From: a virus
Direction: 5' to 3' (one strand)
Virus record (IMG/VR): IMGVR_UViG_3300029442_000014
Span: 1 to 36,773 of that record
DNA: 36,773 nucleotides
Shown here: one piece after another, positions 25,801-31,821 of the stretch
How the letters are laid out: each line of letters opens with the position of its first letter
Numbering within the stretch: position 1 is the stretch's first letter
Position numbers and translations under genes: made by a program
The notes under the pieces: generated by a model
Databases searched by the model: none
What the model was told of the DNA's origin: nothing
The model's input: the letters and a program-made list of their open reading frames with translations, nothing else

Positions 25801-27621
25801 GTAACAGATAAATCAACAGGTATCAATAGGCTGATATTAGATCGTTTGTTAGCTCTTAACTCATTAGGATCTAATGCTTTGGGTATACAACAAATATCTG
25901 AAACATTGAATACGCAAGGAGCATTTGAAAAATTAGGGGAACAAATATTCAATGCTGAAACACAAAAGACAATGGCTATTGAGAAGGCTTATTATGAGCT
26001 TATTGATAAACACATTGAAGATATTATGTCTACGCTTACTTTCCTGGACAAAGCAGAAAAAGCATCGCCTACTCCTATTAAAGCTTCTGAGTATAAAGCC
26101 ATATCTGCTCCTTCTCAGGCAGATTTCGAGCGTTGGGCAAATCTACAGAAAACTAAACCTATTGAGGCATATCCGGAAATACTTGCGGAATTGGTTAAGA
26201 AATATGAACTTGAGGCAAAAAGCAATCCAGAGGCTAGAGCGGTACTTCGTACAATTCTAGACTTCATCAAAGAGAATAGGCAGCAACTTACTGAAGGGGG
26301 CCCCAGTGCGTTAAAAGGCTTTACTACCGTATCACAAAATGCTGCAGCTACTGCTAATGTTACTAGTGCTATAACAACTGCTGAAACATCCGCAGCTGCT
26401 TTGGAAAAGGGTACTAATGAAGTATTACGTAAGAGTTATGGAAAATCTTTTGCACAGCTTAAAGCTGAGTTAGATAAAGTATTTGCCAACGATGAATATG
26501 CTGCTACTATCAGAGTATTAGAAAATGCAATGACTAATCTACTGACGGTAGCGGGTAAGACTATCAATGACAAAGAATACATCGCGTTACAGAAGACACT
26601 GGAAGAAACTAAGAACAAGGTAAATGATCTCAAAATAAGTTCTCTGGAAATGTTTGTTGCAATGGCTAAAGGTGATTACTCATTAGCCGAAGCTAATCGT
26701 AAACTGAAGAACTGGAAAGGCGGGCCTACTGGGGGCAATGCAGTAGATAATGCACAGAGACAAAAAGATGCACAACCGCAACTGCAAACATGGCAAGCAC
26801 AATGGGAATCACAACAAACGCAGCTAAATCAAGAGAATGCTTCTCCTAATAGAGATATAAGCAAAGTAATCGCACTCACCAATGCCATTGCAACTCTCAA
26901 GGGACAATACGCTGATTTGAACAAGGAAGTCAGCGGATTCTCCATATCAGGAGCTGCGTGGATTAATACAGCAGGGTTACATGAAGTAATGGCTACTAGT
27001 ATGGCAGATTCTTTCATGAGTATCATTGATGGTTCTAAATCCGTAGTAGAGGCCTTTAAATCAATGGCACTAAATGTGGTTAAATATATTCTCCAAATGA
27101 TGCTGCAGGAGCTGGCCTGGAAAGCAACTTCTTCTATTCTGAAGGGAATAGGATTTGGTGGAGGAGCTACTGCTTCTAGTGGTAAAGGATCCTTCCTTCA
27201 GGGTAATACTTCTGGTGGTATATCTGGTATTTTTGGACAGTATGCTGAAGGTGGTTTAATCAAAGGTCCAGGTACAGGTACTAGCGATTCCATATTAGCA
27301 CGAGTAGCCAATGGAGAGTTTATTGTAAGAGCAGCATCTGTTGATACTTACGGAGTAGATTTCTTCCAACGTCTGAATAAAGGATTGATTCTTTCTAATA
27401 AATTGCCACGCTTTGCTGACGGCGGATTAGTGACATCACAGTCGCAAACAGCCAATCTCTTCCAGGCGAACGGCGCATCTTCTGCTCCTGCTTCTACAAG
27501 CAATTCCCCGTCGATAGTAATGCATATACACACTCAAAACGCAGAATCTTTCCGACAAAGTAAAGGACAGATTACAGCAGATATGACCAGAGCCTTGATG
27601 CAAGGAAGGAGAAATATGTAA
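16801..27621 (+). CDS. Giant tail tape measure protein with exonuclease-like and peptidase-like domains
   Basis: Encodes 3606 residues, ATG behind AGGGGG. Long Lys/Ala/Glu-rich coiled coils surround: a DEDDy 3'-5' exonuclease-like domain at about 440-640; the conserved tape-measure region with a hydrophobic stretch at about 2045-2290 (ATALGAAWYMISRIQ...GFAAILMSMTKLNG); Gly/Ala-rich membrane-type segments at about 2360-2485 (VALPIILAVIATGAIAYYL); an M15-like peptidase region at about 2800-2925 (HxxGxAxD); and a C-terminal EGGLIKGPGTGTSDSILARV segment seen in many tape measures. By the usual 0.15 nm per residue the tail would be roughly 540 nm. It sets tail length and probably passes into the cell envelope during injection, where the embedded domains could act. 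Confidence 0.92.
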   Translation: MAKKGDKEIKVVLNADLNIKKVLAALPALSKAVESSTSGLSAELIKALNEGLGVIEQHSASILKKFRDDKQVGKASAIKAALPDFKNPADFLLNLKDMEPAIAQLKKLLSDAAYTDITPAVLNSAKQVASSKKKINDAANKEEVKATKAKVDEQLAAIKAAAAEAVANAPTLKVTLEIEAIKAKMDEAAIARDPKAYEALRKTYEQKKLQESQEIAKATKVESDRLLDIEKKAAVERQRVLDNINLEQRLAAQRRRKKQEDDDKEAARLALFKPGERLDEAFGMTVTPPSTLRRKELIGRVFTPEEKEELRKDAEERRKAMTEQQKIDDAQAAKDFAEEQALLEKRETLRINAALRRYSRTKTNQRIMRDTARKSTIADVYPIEELPTWDPEQPATKPMGATDNYIAHQQKYAITTAQSEAATLRLVTALEELKAAQQGVYSLDTETNKKKYLYDDPGVAPKVASDAWMTRSIQTAAPGVEGTMTDILHMTDRGKLSQKMATQLPMLQKLLNDPNLLLVGNNIAYDVYQMIQNGFQVQNKPLNLNTFSNIIRSEATAKPLDLQQLAERYAADEYKKGGAKAVVKDSGVSQTTNKGQKFLKPTTIDYGNWDAEAAVSIYAGMMKELRAELTTKYKNAGVNPADVDKVVDQVVKQLVDLGVRMSQTLVTNFYKESSKIGGANQADPRIKEKITRPAMMSFVNAPILAEQIKNNALPDAALAALTAQQRIAAARDLPAQAIKLAGGVIGTDSGLSPANLIKQLENQINIYMQAQKEGRQGNVTPTFLESFKHIQAQFSPGSLVGQIDRSSADPKKIIKQFQSLKLSASMVPNEMKLFEPTVEKISDKANAILKVIDELKSISVYMNAEKSTASRKGAASEYLQFTNRLENMKSTAMLINKLNTQFREMLLSGADYDSAAVQDVLAQIKKQTIPFDKQIAEAASITVPKTKNFPSLQQPYDNIIDRMFDMIRDARSINDVSLSTPKGWTGTRAALPAETYALKDIKALAAQVKGSAALTESGVATGAVSADMLSSLQKSILADNANMIISQLGKQTLDFKKMVTKLGKMETNISPAAQQNLIASMATVQQAAKYQQRMEKYLGGPVAQANPAITDDVRSKMETRAATMMHLAFRQFQDTLTTALSGAMKTPFAVDARKLLDNMPLVNAGFQREKGDMEQFQSKLYANAVYSLLGRKERTTHRVEDSDIFQQASQFTIEANNMQERLYAKDDIGQRVAFEDQRTTATFYKNDKATIGAKVTELEAMVRDITASLDELKAKAVEYATPPPDSEAAWNPKIVEANKAAIGRTQDLLADAKAEVMQVKTLLDHRVVMDSQLLAFKELDETGRTGIINPAAMENAVRNEKSIRDAIVRLTSQIKIAQEGLKSGVKYAIKKGVPADSAILADYQAKGISTLDSANERLSLLHKQYIEVLSAKQEATDAILGATPEGKEKIAVRDLKAKKEQILRQTRKASPGERAELTAQLDSIDKELSQYVDSIDVRLASIKELLKIHRAIATGTDADKVYEKSLIDTREELKRTRRGAPPGGGASDREKQRVTLQDIEAAKLAYTADYTRAVTTGGTAGELQSIEKAISDLELARVLEIKKYTAQQMEDPGLMQALQREANATAMAMIKKSMNNALASAPTASVESVRLNMELTALNKRTKMPLTTEQYRSAEKKGLEQERLGLLQDLGKAPVDSAEYNKLVKALNTLDTVFETMFGLYNKRISTARALITNLVAKGDMESPAYAAAIKQLEEAKKQAFYGKGNAPGTYQAKAAQEDKIASSVGLVNARLMQYVNMAATSDPSTADNKRSLQDIEAGLSHAIFDKLKLISKTPMTQRDTAWERSLWIEADAQAYMMIKNTLEKKLSSVYAGEKPEQTNNIQIAYEALRLRKPAPLGSGRPLDAKINDLQKQSQAEITKIMGEYSAGQFTEMYTAIKNALANPQSALGSLQAQINQAMGIKNTAANSQKMMMAGPIQAMKMSATTGLKDIMDQVMTTTPKGSAGYPALMRQAEAYRDTLTKIANINKEVFGEHATGAQEKTRGFFSSMIRAATALGAAWYMISRIQVAFQSLVMPGLTYARLIETTNVGFAAILMSMTKLNGQSLTWVQSMNMAADLSKEVTDNALRFGLDAIELQKLIQGVVGAGLGSNMSLEQIIRLSTVAASAIKQIGLPDTQFIQEVRDMMQGGIQIQSSVLATQLGLTDAIVNQARASGTVFEMLMERMSGFAAGQSAVFDTLDGKVNMTVDAFKRLSAEGVAPLINTAKPVLDFLLKEMITNFDAFRKGASPEFNTTFITKMQEAIRTFIKVCRDAINVLEVLYNAFKIVSKVSDWLPGSGTSQLAAVLIYWFGIRKIMVALPAAGKAIVAMYQEIKAAAYAASIAQTLAGGTATTGTTAVAGAAVAGAASRVILGSAGQVISTVAPAAAAGTGIAGARALVAGGGLGAGILAAFGGAAGIASVALPIILAVIATGAIAYYLSKSGYGSALPTEKAPSIANFTAMRKKYDSPLEGEDAGEIGSLYETYQREIVLIDDKRKELLETFRVGNIDKEKLTTELTALYEKEVAMDIERQKVVKEALEKQLLALGAPLVASPDLDISDIINRGEYVGNVTVGESDAVQAVRAKIEAVTAEIQALFNIGKLARDKAATLAGIEAKNATVKQPEIEAIRKAISEYHSNRIDMEVSIAKKSNELILQRLERLYSARGISSADYVAKKLAIELANIDLDIAAARQKQGLIINEMRLLLNNMVTTVRDAIKNANTDVTKQKVRATSMGDLVDLTQKNVGQYKVGWMPGRYNAQEDGVYGQVNSSILLDFQRVMNWLSINQPGQTTVTSTNRTGDPGAHGGGLAFDLQNASWYGKEVRAGSPEWVEAQKMIKAFTDMGLTVLNELNPEDARKQYKDPANAPAWGGAHLDVRVDNWAELLSMPKTGSAAQFNQDVYGAPTAEKEAVKQGLIAVAKAGLGGPMSAGNGMARIDAEVAAVMARLGIRPKEVSPTVANVTDKSTGINRLILDRLLALNSLGSNALGIQQISETLNTQGAFEKLGEQIFNAETQKTMAIEKAYYELIDKHIEDIMSTLTFLDKAEKASPTPIKASEYKAISAPSQADFERWANLQKTKPIEAYPEILAELVKKYELEAKSNPEARAVLRTILDFIKENRQQLTEGGPSALKGFTTVSQNAAATANVTSAITTAETSAAALEKGTNEVLRKSYGKSFAQLKAELDKVFANDEYAATIRVLENAMTNLLTVAGKTINDKEYIALQKTLEETKNKVNDLKISSLEMFVAMAKGDYSLAEANRKLKNWKGGPTGGNAVDNAQRQKDAQPQLQTWQAQWESQQTQLNQENASPNRDISKVIALTNAIATLKGQYADLNKEVSGFSISGAAWINTAGLHEVMATSMADSFMSIIDGSKSVVEAFKSMALNVVKYILQMMLQELAWKATSSILKGIGFGGGATASSGKGSFLQGNTSGGISGIFGQYAEGGLIKGPGTGTSDSILARVANGEFIVRAASVDTYGVDFFQRLNKGLILSNKLPRFADGGLVTSQSQTANLFQANGASSAPASTSNSPSIVMHIHTQNAESFRQSKGQITADMTRALMQGRRNM
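18118..18720 (+). other. DEDDy exonuclease-like domain within the tape measure
   Basis: Tape-measure residues about 440-640. Exo I: YSLDTETN with D444 and E446. Exo II: LLVGNNIAYDVYQM with D526. Exo III: YGNWDAEAAVSIYAGM with Y606 and D610 in YxxxD spacing. LDLQQLAERY between II and III matches the equivalent helix of the DNA polymerase I proofreading domain. All four acidic ligands and the tyrosine are intact, so two-metal catalysis is possible. Confidence 0.75.
25198..25575 (+). other. M15-like peptidase domain within the tape measure
   Basis: Tape-measure residues about 2800-2925. DPGAHGGGLAFDL gives the HxxGxAxD zinc motif (H2845, D2852), and WGGAHLDVRV supplies a third histidine (H2913), as in D-Ala-D-Ala peptidases and phage endolysins of family M15. 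The acidic residue usually three positions before the last His is Gly here, so activity is uncertain. It would help the tail cross peptidoglycan. Confidence 0.65.
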
Positions 27622-28235
27622 TGGCTACTGTACTAGGATTCCATGACGTACAATTTCCTAAAGAACTATCCTGGGGCGCTATTGGCGGTCCAGGATATAG
27701 TACAGGAATAGTTAAAACTGTTACGGGAGGAGAATCTCGTTTACCTATCTGGGCACAGGCTCGTTGTTCGTATCAAGTAGCACACACTATAAAAAGTCAA
27801 GCAGAGATGGATATACTACGTAATTTCTTCTTGGCACGAAAAGGTAAAGCGTATGGTTTTCGTTTTCATGATTGGATGGATTATAGTGTAAAAGGGCAGT
27901 ACTTGTTTACAGGACCAGATATTCAAGGACAACTAGTCAAGACATATATTGACGACAATGGTTATACTGATACTCGAATTATTAGTCGTCCGATAATGGA
28001 TACTATCGTATTATATGTCAATTCTGTAAAAGTAGCTACAGGTAGTGTATATTATATTAACTCTAATGGATTAATTACTTTAGGGTTTGAAATTCTCGAT
28101 GGCGATATTATATCAGCCGACTTTGAATTTGATGTACCTGTACGATTCAATATGGATAACATGGATATTGTGGTTGAAGATTTCGATTGTTTCTCTTGGA
28201 ATGGTATTACTCTTATTGAAGTAAGAGAGGTATAA
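27621..28235 (+). CDS. Tail-tip protein, DUF2460-like
   Basis: Encodes 204 residues; start overlaps the tape-measure stop (TAATG). Shows the DUF2460 pattern: FPKELSWGAIGGPGYSTGIV, HTIKSQAEMDILRNFFLARKGKAYGFRFHDWMDY, and FDVPVRFNMDNM with FSWNGITLIEVR at the end. These proteins form part of the distal tail ring below the tube. Complete in length for the family. A paralogue follows at once. Confidence 0.85.
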   Translation: MATVLGFHDVQFPKELSWGAIGGPGYSTGIVKTVTGGESRLPIWAQARCSYQVAHTIKSQAEMDILRNFFLARKGKAYGFRFHDWMDYSVKGQYLFTGPDIQGQLVKTYIDDNGYTDTRIISRPIMDTIVLYVNSVKVATGSVYYINSNGLITLGFEILDGDIISADFEFDVPVRFNMDNMDIVVEDFDCFSWNGITLIEVREV

Positions 28236-28239
28236 CATT

Positions 28240-29925
28240 ATGATAATGGATACTATTATACCCGATGTTGATGTTGAAGCATTACCTTTTCATGAAGCAT
28301 TATTTCCTGCAGCAATATCTAAAGGAGTTTCAGGAGGACCACGTTTCAATACTGGTATAGTTTGTGTAAGTTCTGGTAATGAGCAAAGAACACAAAATTG
28401 GGCAGATCCTGTTTACGCATTTAATGTCACACATGCAGTAAAAAGTCAAGCACAATTAAATATGCTAATTGCTTTTTTCAGGTTAAGAAAAGGTAAGGCA
28501 ACGGGTTTTCGTTTTCGAGATTTTACCGATTACAAAATTACTGGTGGCTGGTTGATGACAGGTGACGCTGCTACAAATATGAACGGCTTACAAATTGCAA
28601 AATATTATATTGATATCAATACTGCTTATTATACGAAGCGTATAATAAAGAAACCTGTAGCAGGTACTGTAGTATTATATCTTGACGGAGTAGTAGCAGG
28701 TGCACAGTATTACACAGTAGACTATACTACAGGTAAAATAACAGCAGATTATATACCTACAGTAGGAGAGATAATATCTATTGATTGTGAATTTGATGTA
28801 CCTGTCAGATTTGATATTGATGAGATGCCTGCCTCTATTGATGATTGGGATTCCTATTCCTGGAGCGGCATTACGCTGAATGAAGTAAAATTAGCTGACC
28901 CGTCCGCAGGTTCCGGTAATACTAATACCGGTGTATTGTTGTTTTTAGAGCAGCGGACTGTTGAAATTGAGTCCGATGGCTACTATGAAGAGATACAGCA
29001 GTTTTGGCTGGTGACTCGCAGTTTTACATCAAGCTTAACAACTGAAGTTCAAATCACGCCGCCTTATAGTTCACCAACGGATTATCCATATCAAGTAACT
29101 TTTTTTGTCGCGGAGGGGAACGATTATTTCATTTTGTGGAGTGGCGAAATACTGGAGCATAACGGCGTTCGCACAAATGTAGAAGCAGATGCGTATTATC
29201 AGGTTGTGCAGGATGCGAAGATTGAAAACGGCGAAGTTGCGTGGTGGGTATTAATACAAGGCACGGGTTATTATAACAACTCTACACAACACCGGCCTTG
29301 GGTTGTCAAGCTGCTTTGTTTCCACAATACACAGCTTTTTAGAACGGTGGATTATTCTGCTCAAATGGACGCGCTGGCACTTCCGGGTTACGTGGCCACA
29401 CTAACCAACATCTCGCCGCAACGGTGGACAAACACAATATATCTGACGGGCGACCAGTACAACGATTATTCAGCAGCGGACATCGTTATCAGACAGGGAT
29501 ATTGGATGCGTAGTTTGTTAGGGGAATGGCTGTATGTTAGAAATAAAATTCGAAATTCGCAGACAGGAGAGTATACTGAATCAAGCATTAATGCCTTCCC
29601 GACTAAAACGAGAACACTTGTTAACGACATCACAATAACGCAGGTATTCAAAGCTCGCTCAGATGGATGGGGGGGAGAATGGATATATACCGAATACGGG
29701 ATAGAAATTGGCCAAAGTACGTTTGCAGTCCCGGATGGAAATACAGGGTATAACAGCGGCTGTACCGTGTTTGGTAGCGGGAATGGCAAAGCGTGGGCAA
29801 TTAATCCGGAAGATGGTACGTGGGAACTTTATACGCCGGGCAAAAATATACAATCTGGTACGTTTGCGCCATGCTTGAATAGAACCGCTTATCTTTACAC
29901 GGGCACTTTACCCGCATTACGCTGA
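28240..29925 (+). CDS. DUF2460-like tail-tip protein with an acquired C-terminal module
   Basis: Encodes 561 residues. Residues 8-220 are a second DUF2460-like protein (VSGGPRFNTGIV, RLRKGKATGFRFRDFTDY, FDVPVRFDIDEM, YSWSGITLNEVKLAD). The family normally ends there, as the preceding gene does. From residue 221 a linker PSAGSGNT leads into about 330 extra residues rich in aromatic and beta-type sequence, with no family recognised; their codons are more GC-rich. The extra DNA is bracketed by identical 32-bp direct repeats, and the protein terminates in the second repeat read in another frame (LPALR). Likely a surface-exposed, perhaps receptor-binding, addition. Confidence 0.85.
   Translation: MIMDTIIPDVDVEALPFHEALFPAAISKGVSGGPRFNTGIVCVSSGNEQRTQNWADPVYAFNVTHAVKSQAQLNMLIAFFRLRKGKATGFRFRDFTDYKITGGWLMTGDAATNMNGLQIAKYYIDINTAYYTKRIIKKPVAGTVVLYLDGVVAGAQYYTVDYTTGKITADYIPTVGEIISIDCEFDVPVRFDIDEMPASIDDWDSYSWSGITLNEVKLADPSAGSGNTNTGVLLFLEQRTVEIESDGYYEEIQQFWLVTRSFTSSLTTEVQITPPYSSPTDYPYQVTFFVAEGNDYFILWSGEILEHNGVRTNVEADAYYQVVQDAKIENGEVAWWVLIQGTGYYNNSTQHRPWVVKLLCFHNTQLFRTVDYSAQMDALALPGYVATLTNISPQRWTNTIYLTGDQYNDYSAADIVIRQGYWMRSLLGEWLYVRNKIRNSQTGEYTESSINAFPTKTRTLVNDITITQVFKARSDGWGGEWIYTEYGIEIGQSTFAVPDGNTGYNSGCTVFGSGNGKAWAINPEDGTWELYTPGKNIQSGTFAPCLNRTAYLYTGTLPALR
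28868..28899. repeat. 32-bp direct repeat, left copy
   Basis: Starts GCATTACGCTGAATGAAG and ends TTAGCTGAC; identical to 29914-29945. This copy encodes the native C-terminus ITLNEVKLAD of the DUF2460-like domain. Confidence 0.95.
28900..28924 (+). repeat. 25-bp shared linker sequence, copy 1
   Basis: GC-rich; begins CCGTCCGCAGGTTCC and encodes PSAGSGNT. Identical to 30794-30818 and read in the same frame. Confidence 0.9.
28900..29913 (+). other. Inserted 1-kb C-terminal coding module
   Basis: Lies between the 32-bp repeats; removing the module plus one repeat restores a gene ending ...ITLNEVKLAD-TAA. It contains no transposase, recombinase or reverse transcriptase, only the extra protein domain. 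Composition and codon use differ from both flanks. Its first 25 bases recur at 30794-30818 in the next gene. Confidence 0.7.
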
Positions 29926-29945
29926 ATGAAGTAAAATTAGCTGAC
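29914..29945. repeat. 32-bp direct repeat, right copy
   Basis: Identical to 28868-28899 and followed by TAA, the presumed original stop of the DUF2460-like gene. Here it is read one frame off and gives the stop TGA after PALR. Confidence 0.95.
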
Positions 29946-29965
29946 TAATGTAGGAGGAGAGATTT

Positions 29966-31387
29966 ATGCCTGCTGTTACTGCTAAAGAATGGCTCAATGA
30001 TCCAGTAGTGCACCCTGCATGGTGCTGGTATTTGAAATTGACAGATGGTACTGAAATGGGATTTACTAGCCATGACAAAAATATAACATACAACAATGTG
30101 TTATATGAAGCTGCGACAGGTTTCGTACCCTCAGCAGTAGAAACAAGTAATAATATGGCAGTAGATAATTTAGAAGTACAAGGGTTCCTTAACAGTGATA
30201 GAATTACTTCTCATGATCTAATGTCCGGTCGTTATGATATGGCAGAAGTTTGGGTATATATTCTTAATTGGGCAGATTTAGGTAAGCTGCCTTTGATTGT
30301 ACGACGCGGTATGCTAGGAGAAGTAAAACACAGTAAGCAATCATTCACTGCGGATTTGCGCGGGCTCCTGGACGCGTATCAGGCTAAAGCAGGTAAGATT
30401 TATCAAAAGATATGCAGAGCGCATTTTGGCGATAGTAAGTGTCAGGCAGATGTTACTGCATATACTGCTTCTAGTTCAGTGTCTGAGATATATACTGACG
30501 GAAATATTGAGACTTACTTGTCACAAGCTACTACGTTTTTTAACTATGGTATACTTACCTGGACATCAGGAAAAAACAATGGACTAAAAATAGAAGTAAA
30601 ATATTATACGCTAACTACTTCTGGAGGAATAATTCAGCCGTTCACGCCCCCCATTTGGGTTCCAGCTGTAGGCGACACTTTTACAGTGATTGCCGGATGT
30701 GATGGTAATTTTACTACTTGTCAAGCAAGGGGAAATTATATAAATTTCAGAGCAGAACCCTATGTACCAGGTAACGACTATATGACCTCATATCCGTCCG
30801 CAGGTTCCGGTAATACTACTACTAATACTTCTGGTACAAGTGCTGTAACTTATCCCTTAATATCTAGTACAGGCGGAGCTAATACTTACTCATATACTGA
30901 TACGAATGGTGTTATACAACATACTGATCAAACCTGTACAGTAGTTACTATACAAATAGCAGCAGCTGTTGTAACAGATCCTACAAAATTGGCCTATATT
31001 ATATGGGTACCTTCTTTGACATATTTTTTAGAGGGAGGGCAACAATATACTATGGGACTAAATAATTCTTATATAGGATCAAGTAATGTACTTGCATCAG
31101 TTAATATAGGAGCGGCAGAATCAGAAGCTACAAGTACGTGGCAGCATTGCTCAACTACTGGTGCTTGGACTAAAGTACAAATTTATGGTGCTGATTACTG
31201 GCAAGCACCTGCAAGGACATTACTGACTGATCAGCCTTTAAATAGTACTTTTCAGATTGTTTGTAGAGCAGGTGAGGGTATTGATGCTGCTAATGTAATT
31301 TTAATATTTGGGGCTCTTGGTTCGATGTGTGATTGTGTTAGACCTCCTGCTGCTAATAATAATAATAATGATGGAGGTAATCAATAA
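29966..31387 (+). CDS. Tail-tip protein, DUF2163-like, with an extra C-terminal domain
   Basis: Encodes 473 residues, ATG behind AGGAGG. Residues 1-160 match the DUF2163 pattern (LTDGTEMGFTSHDKNITYN, MSGRYDMAEVWVYILNW, YQKICRAHFGDSKCQAD) and the C-terminal BR0599-type part ends with GCDGNFTTCQARGNYINFRAEPYVPGNDY near 270. After that the linker PSAGSGNT leads to a Thr/Ser-rich, beta-type domain of about 190 residues and an Asn-rich tail, all absent from ordinary family members. Its stop overlaps the next start (TAATG). Confidence 0.82.
   Translation: MPAVTAKEWLNDPVVHPAWCWYLKLTDGTEMGFTSHDKNITYNNVLYEAATGFVPSAVETSNNMAVDNLEVQGFLNSDRITSHDLMSGRYDMAEVWVYILNWADLGKLPLIVRRGMLGEVKHSKQSFTADLRGLLDAYQAKAGKIYQKICRAHFGDSKCQADVTAYTASSSVSEIYTDGNIETYLSQATTFFNYGILTWTSGKNNGLKIEVKYYTLTTSGGIIQPFTPPIWVPAVGDTFTVIAGCDGNFTTCQARGNYINFRAEPYVPGNDYMTSYPSAGSGNTTTNTSGTSAVTYPLISSTGGANTYSYTDTNGVIQHTDQTCTVVTIQIAAAVVTDPTKLAYIIWVPSLTYFLEGGQQYTMGLNNSYIGSSNVLASVNIGAAESEATSTWQHCSTTGAWTKVQIYGADYWQAPARTLLTDQPLNSTFQIVCRAGEGIDAANVILIFGALGSMCDCVRPPAANNNNNDGGNQ
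30794..30818 (+). repeat. 25-bp shared linker sequence, copy 2
   Basis: Identical to 28900-28924. It marks the junction between the DUF2163-like core and the additional C-terminal domain. Confidence 0.9.
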
Positions 31388-31821
31388 TGATTACAAGGCA
31401 AGCTATTATAAATGAAGCCCGTACATGGATAGGTACTAAATGGCAGCATCAGGCCAGTCTCAAAGGGGTAGCTTGTGATTGTGTAGGATTACTTCGCGGT
31501 ACTTTAGGTAATCTTACAGGAGAAAAATACATTGAAAATGTAGATTATCCGGCTACATGGCATCTTTTCAAAAAAGAAGAACAGCTGTATAATAACATGG
31601 CAATGTATACCAAAGAAATACCTAAAGAGGAAATGCTCCCAGGAGATCTTATCTTGTTTGGTTTCGGTAAAGGTCCTGCACATCATTGTGGGATACTTGC
31701 TACTCCTACGACGTTTATTCATTCGTGGGCAGATATTGGTAAGGTAGTCGAGACTCGTTTGGATGATTTTTGGACGAAGCATATTCGTAAAGTTATGCGG
31801 CATCCGGAGGTAATTGATTAA
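31387..31821 (+). CDS. NlpC/P60 family tail-tip peptidase
   Basis: Encodes 144 residues. ACDCVGLLRG places the catalytic cysteine at C32; AHHCGIL gives H100, and FIHSW gives H112, matching the Cys-His-His triad of NlpC/P60 cysteine peptidases. ARTWIGTKWQHQ at the N-terminus and LPGDLILFGFG before the histidine are also typical. It would cleave peptide cross-links of peptidoglycan during entry, as the equivalent gene-transfer-agent protein does. Coupled to both neighbours through overlapping stop/start codons. Confidence 0.9.
   Translation: MITRQAIINEARTWIGTKWQHQASLKGVACDCVGLLRGTLGNLTGEKYIENVDYPATWHLFKKEEQLYNNMAMYTKEIPKEEMLPGDLILFGFGKGPAHHCGILATPTTFIHSWADIGKVVETRLDDFWTKHIRKVMRHPEVID

Noticed and set aside
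28900-29913. Inserted module as an insertion sequence or intron
   Set aside because: No transposase, reverse transcriptase, terminal inverted repeats or intron core; it is open in frame with the host gene.
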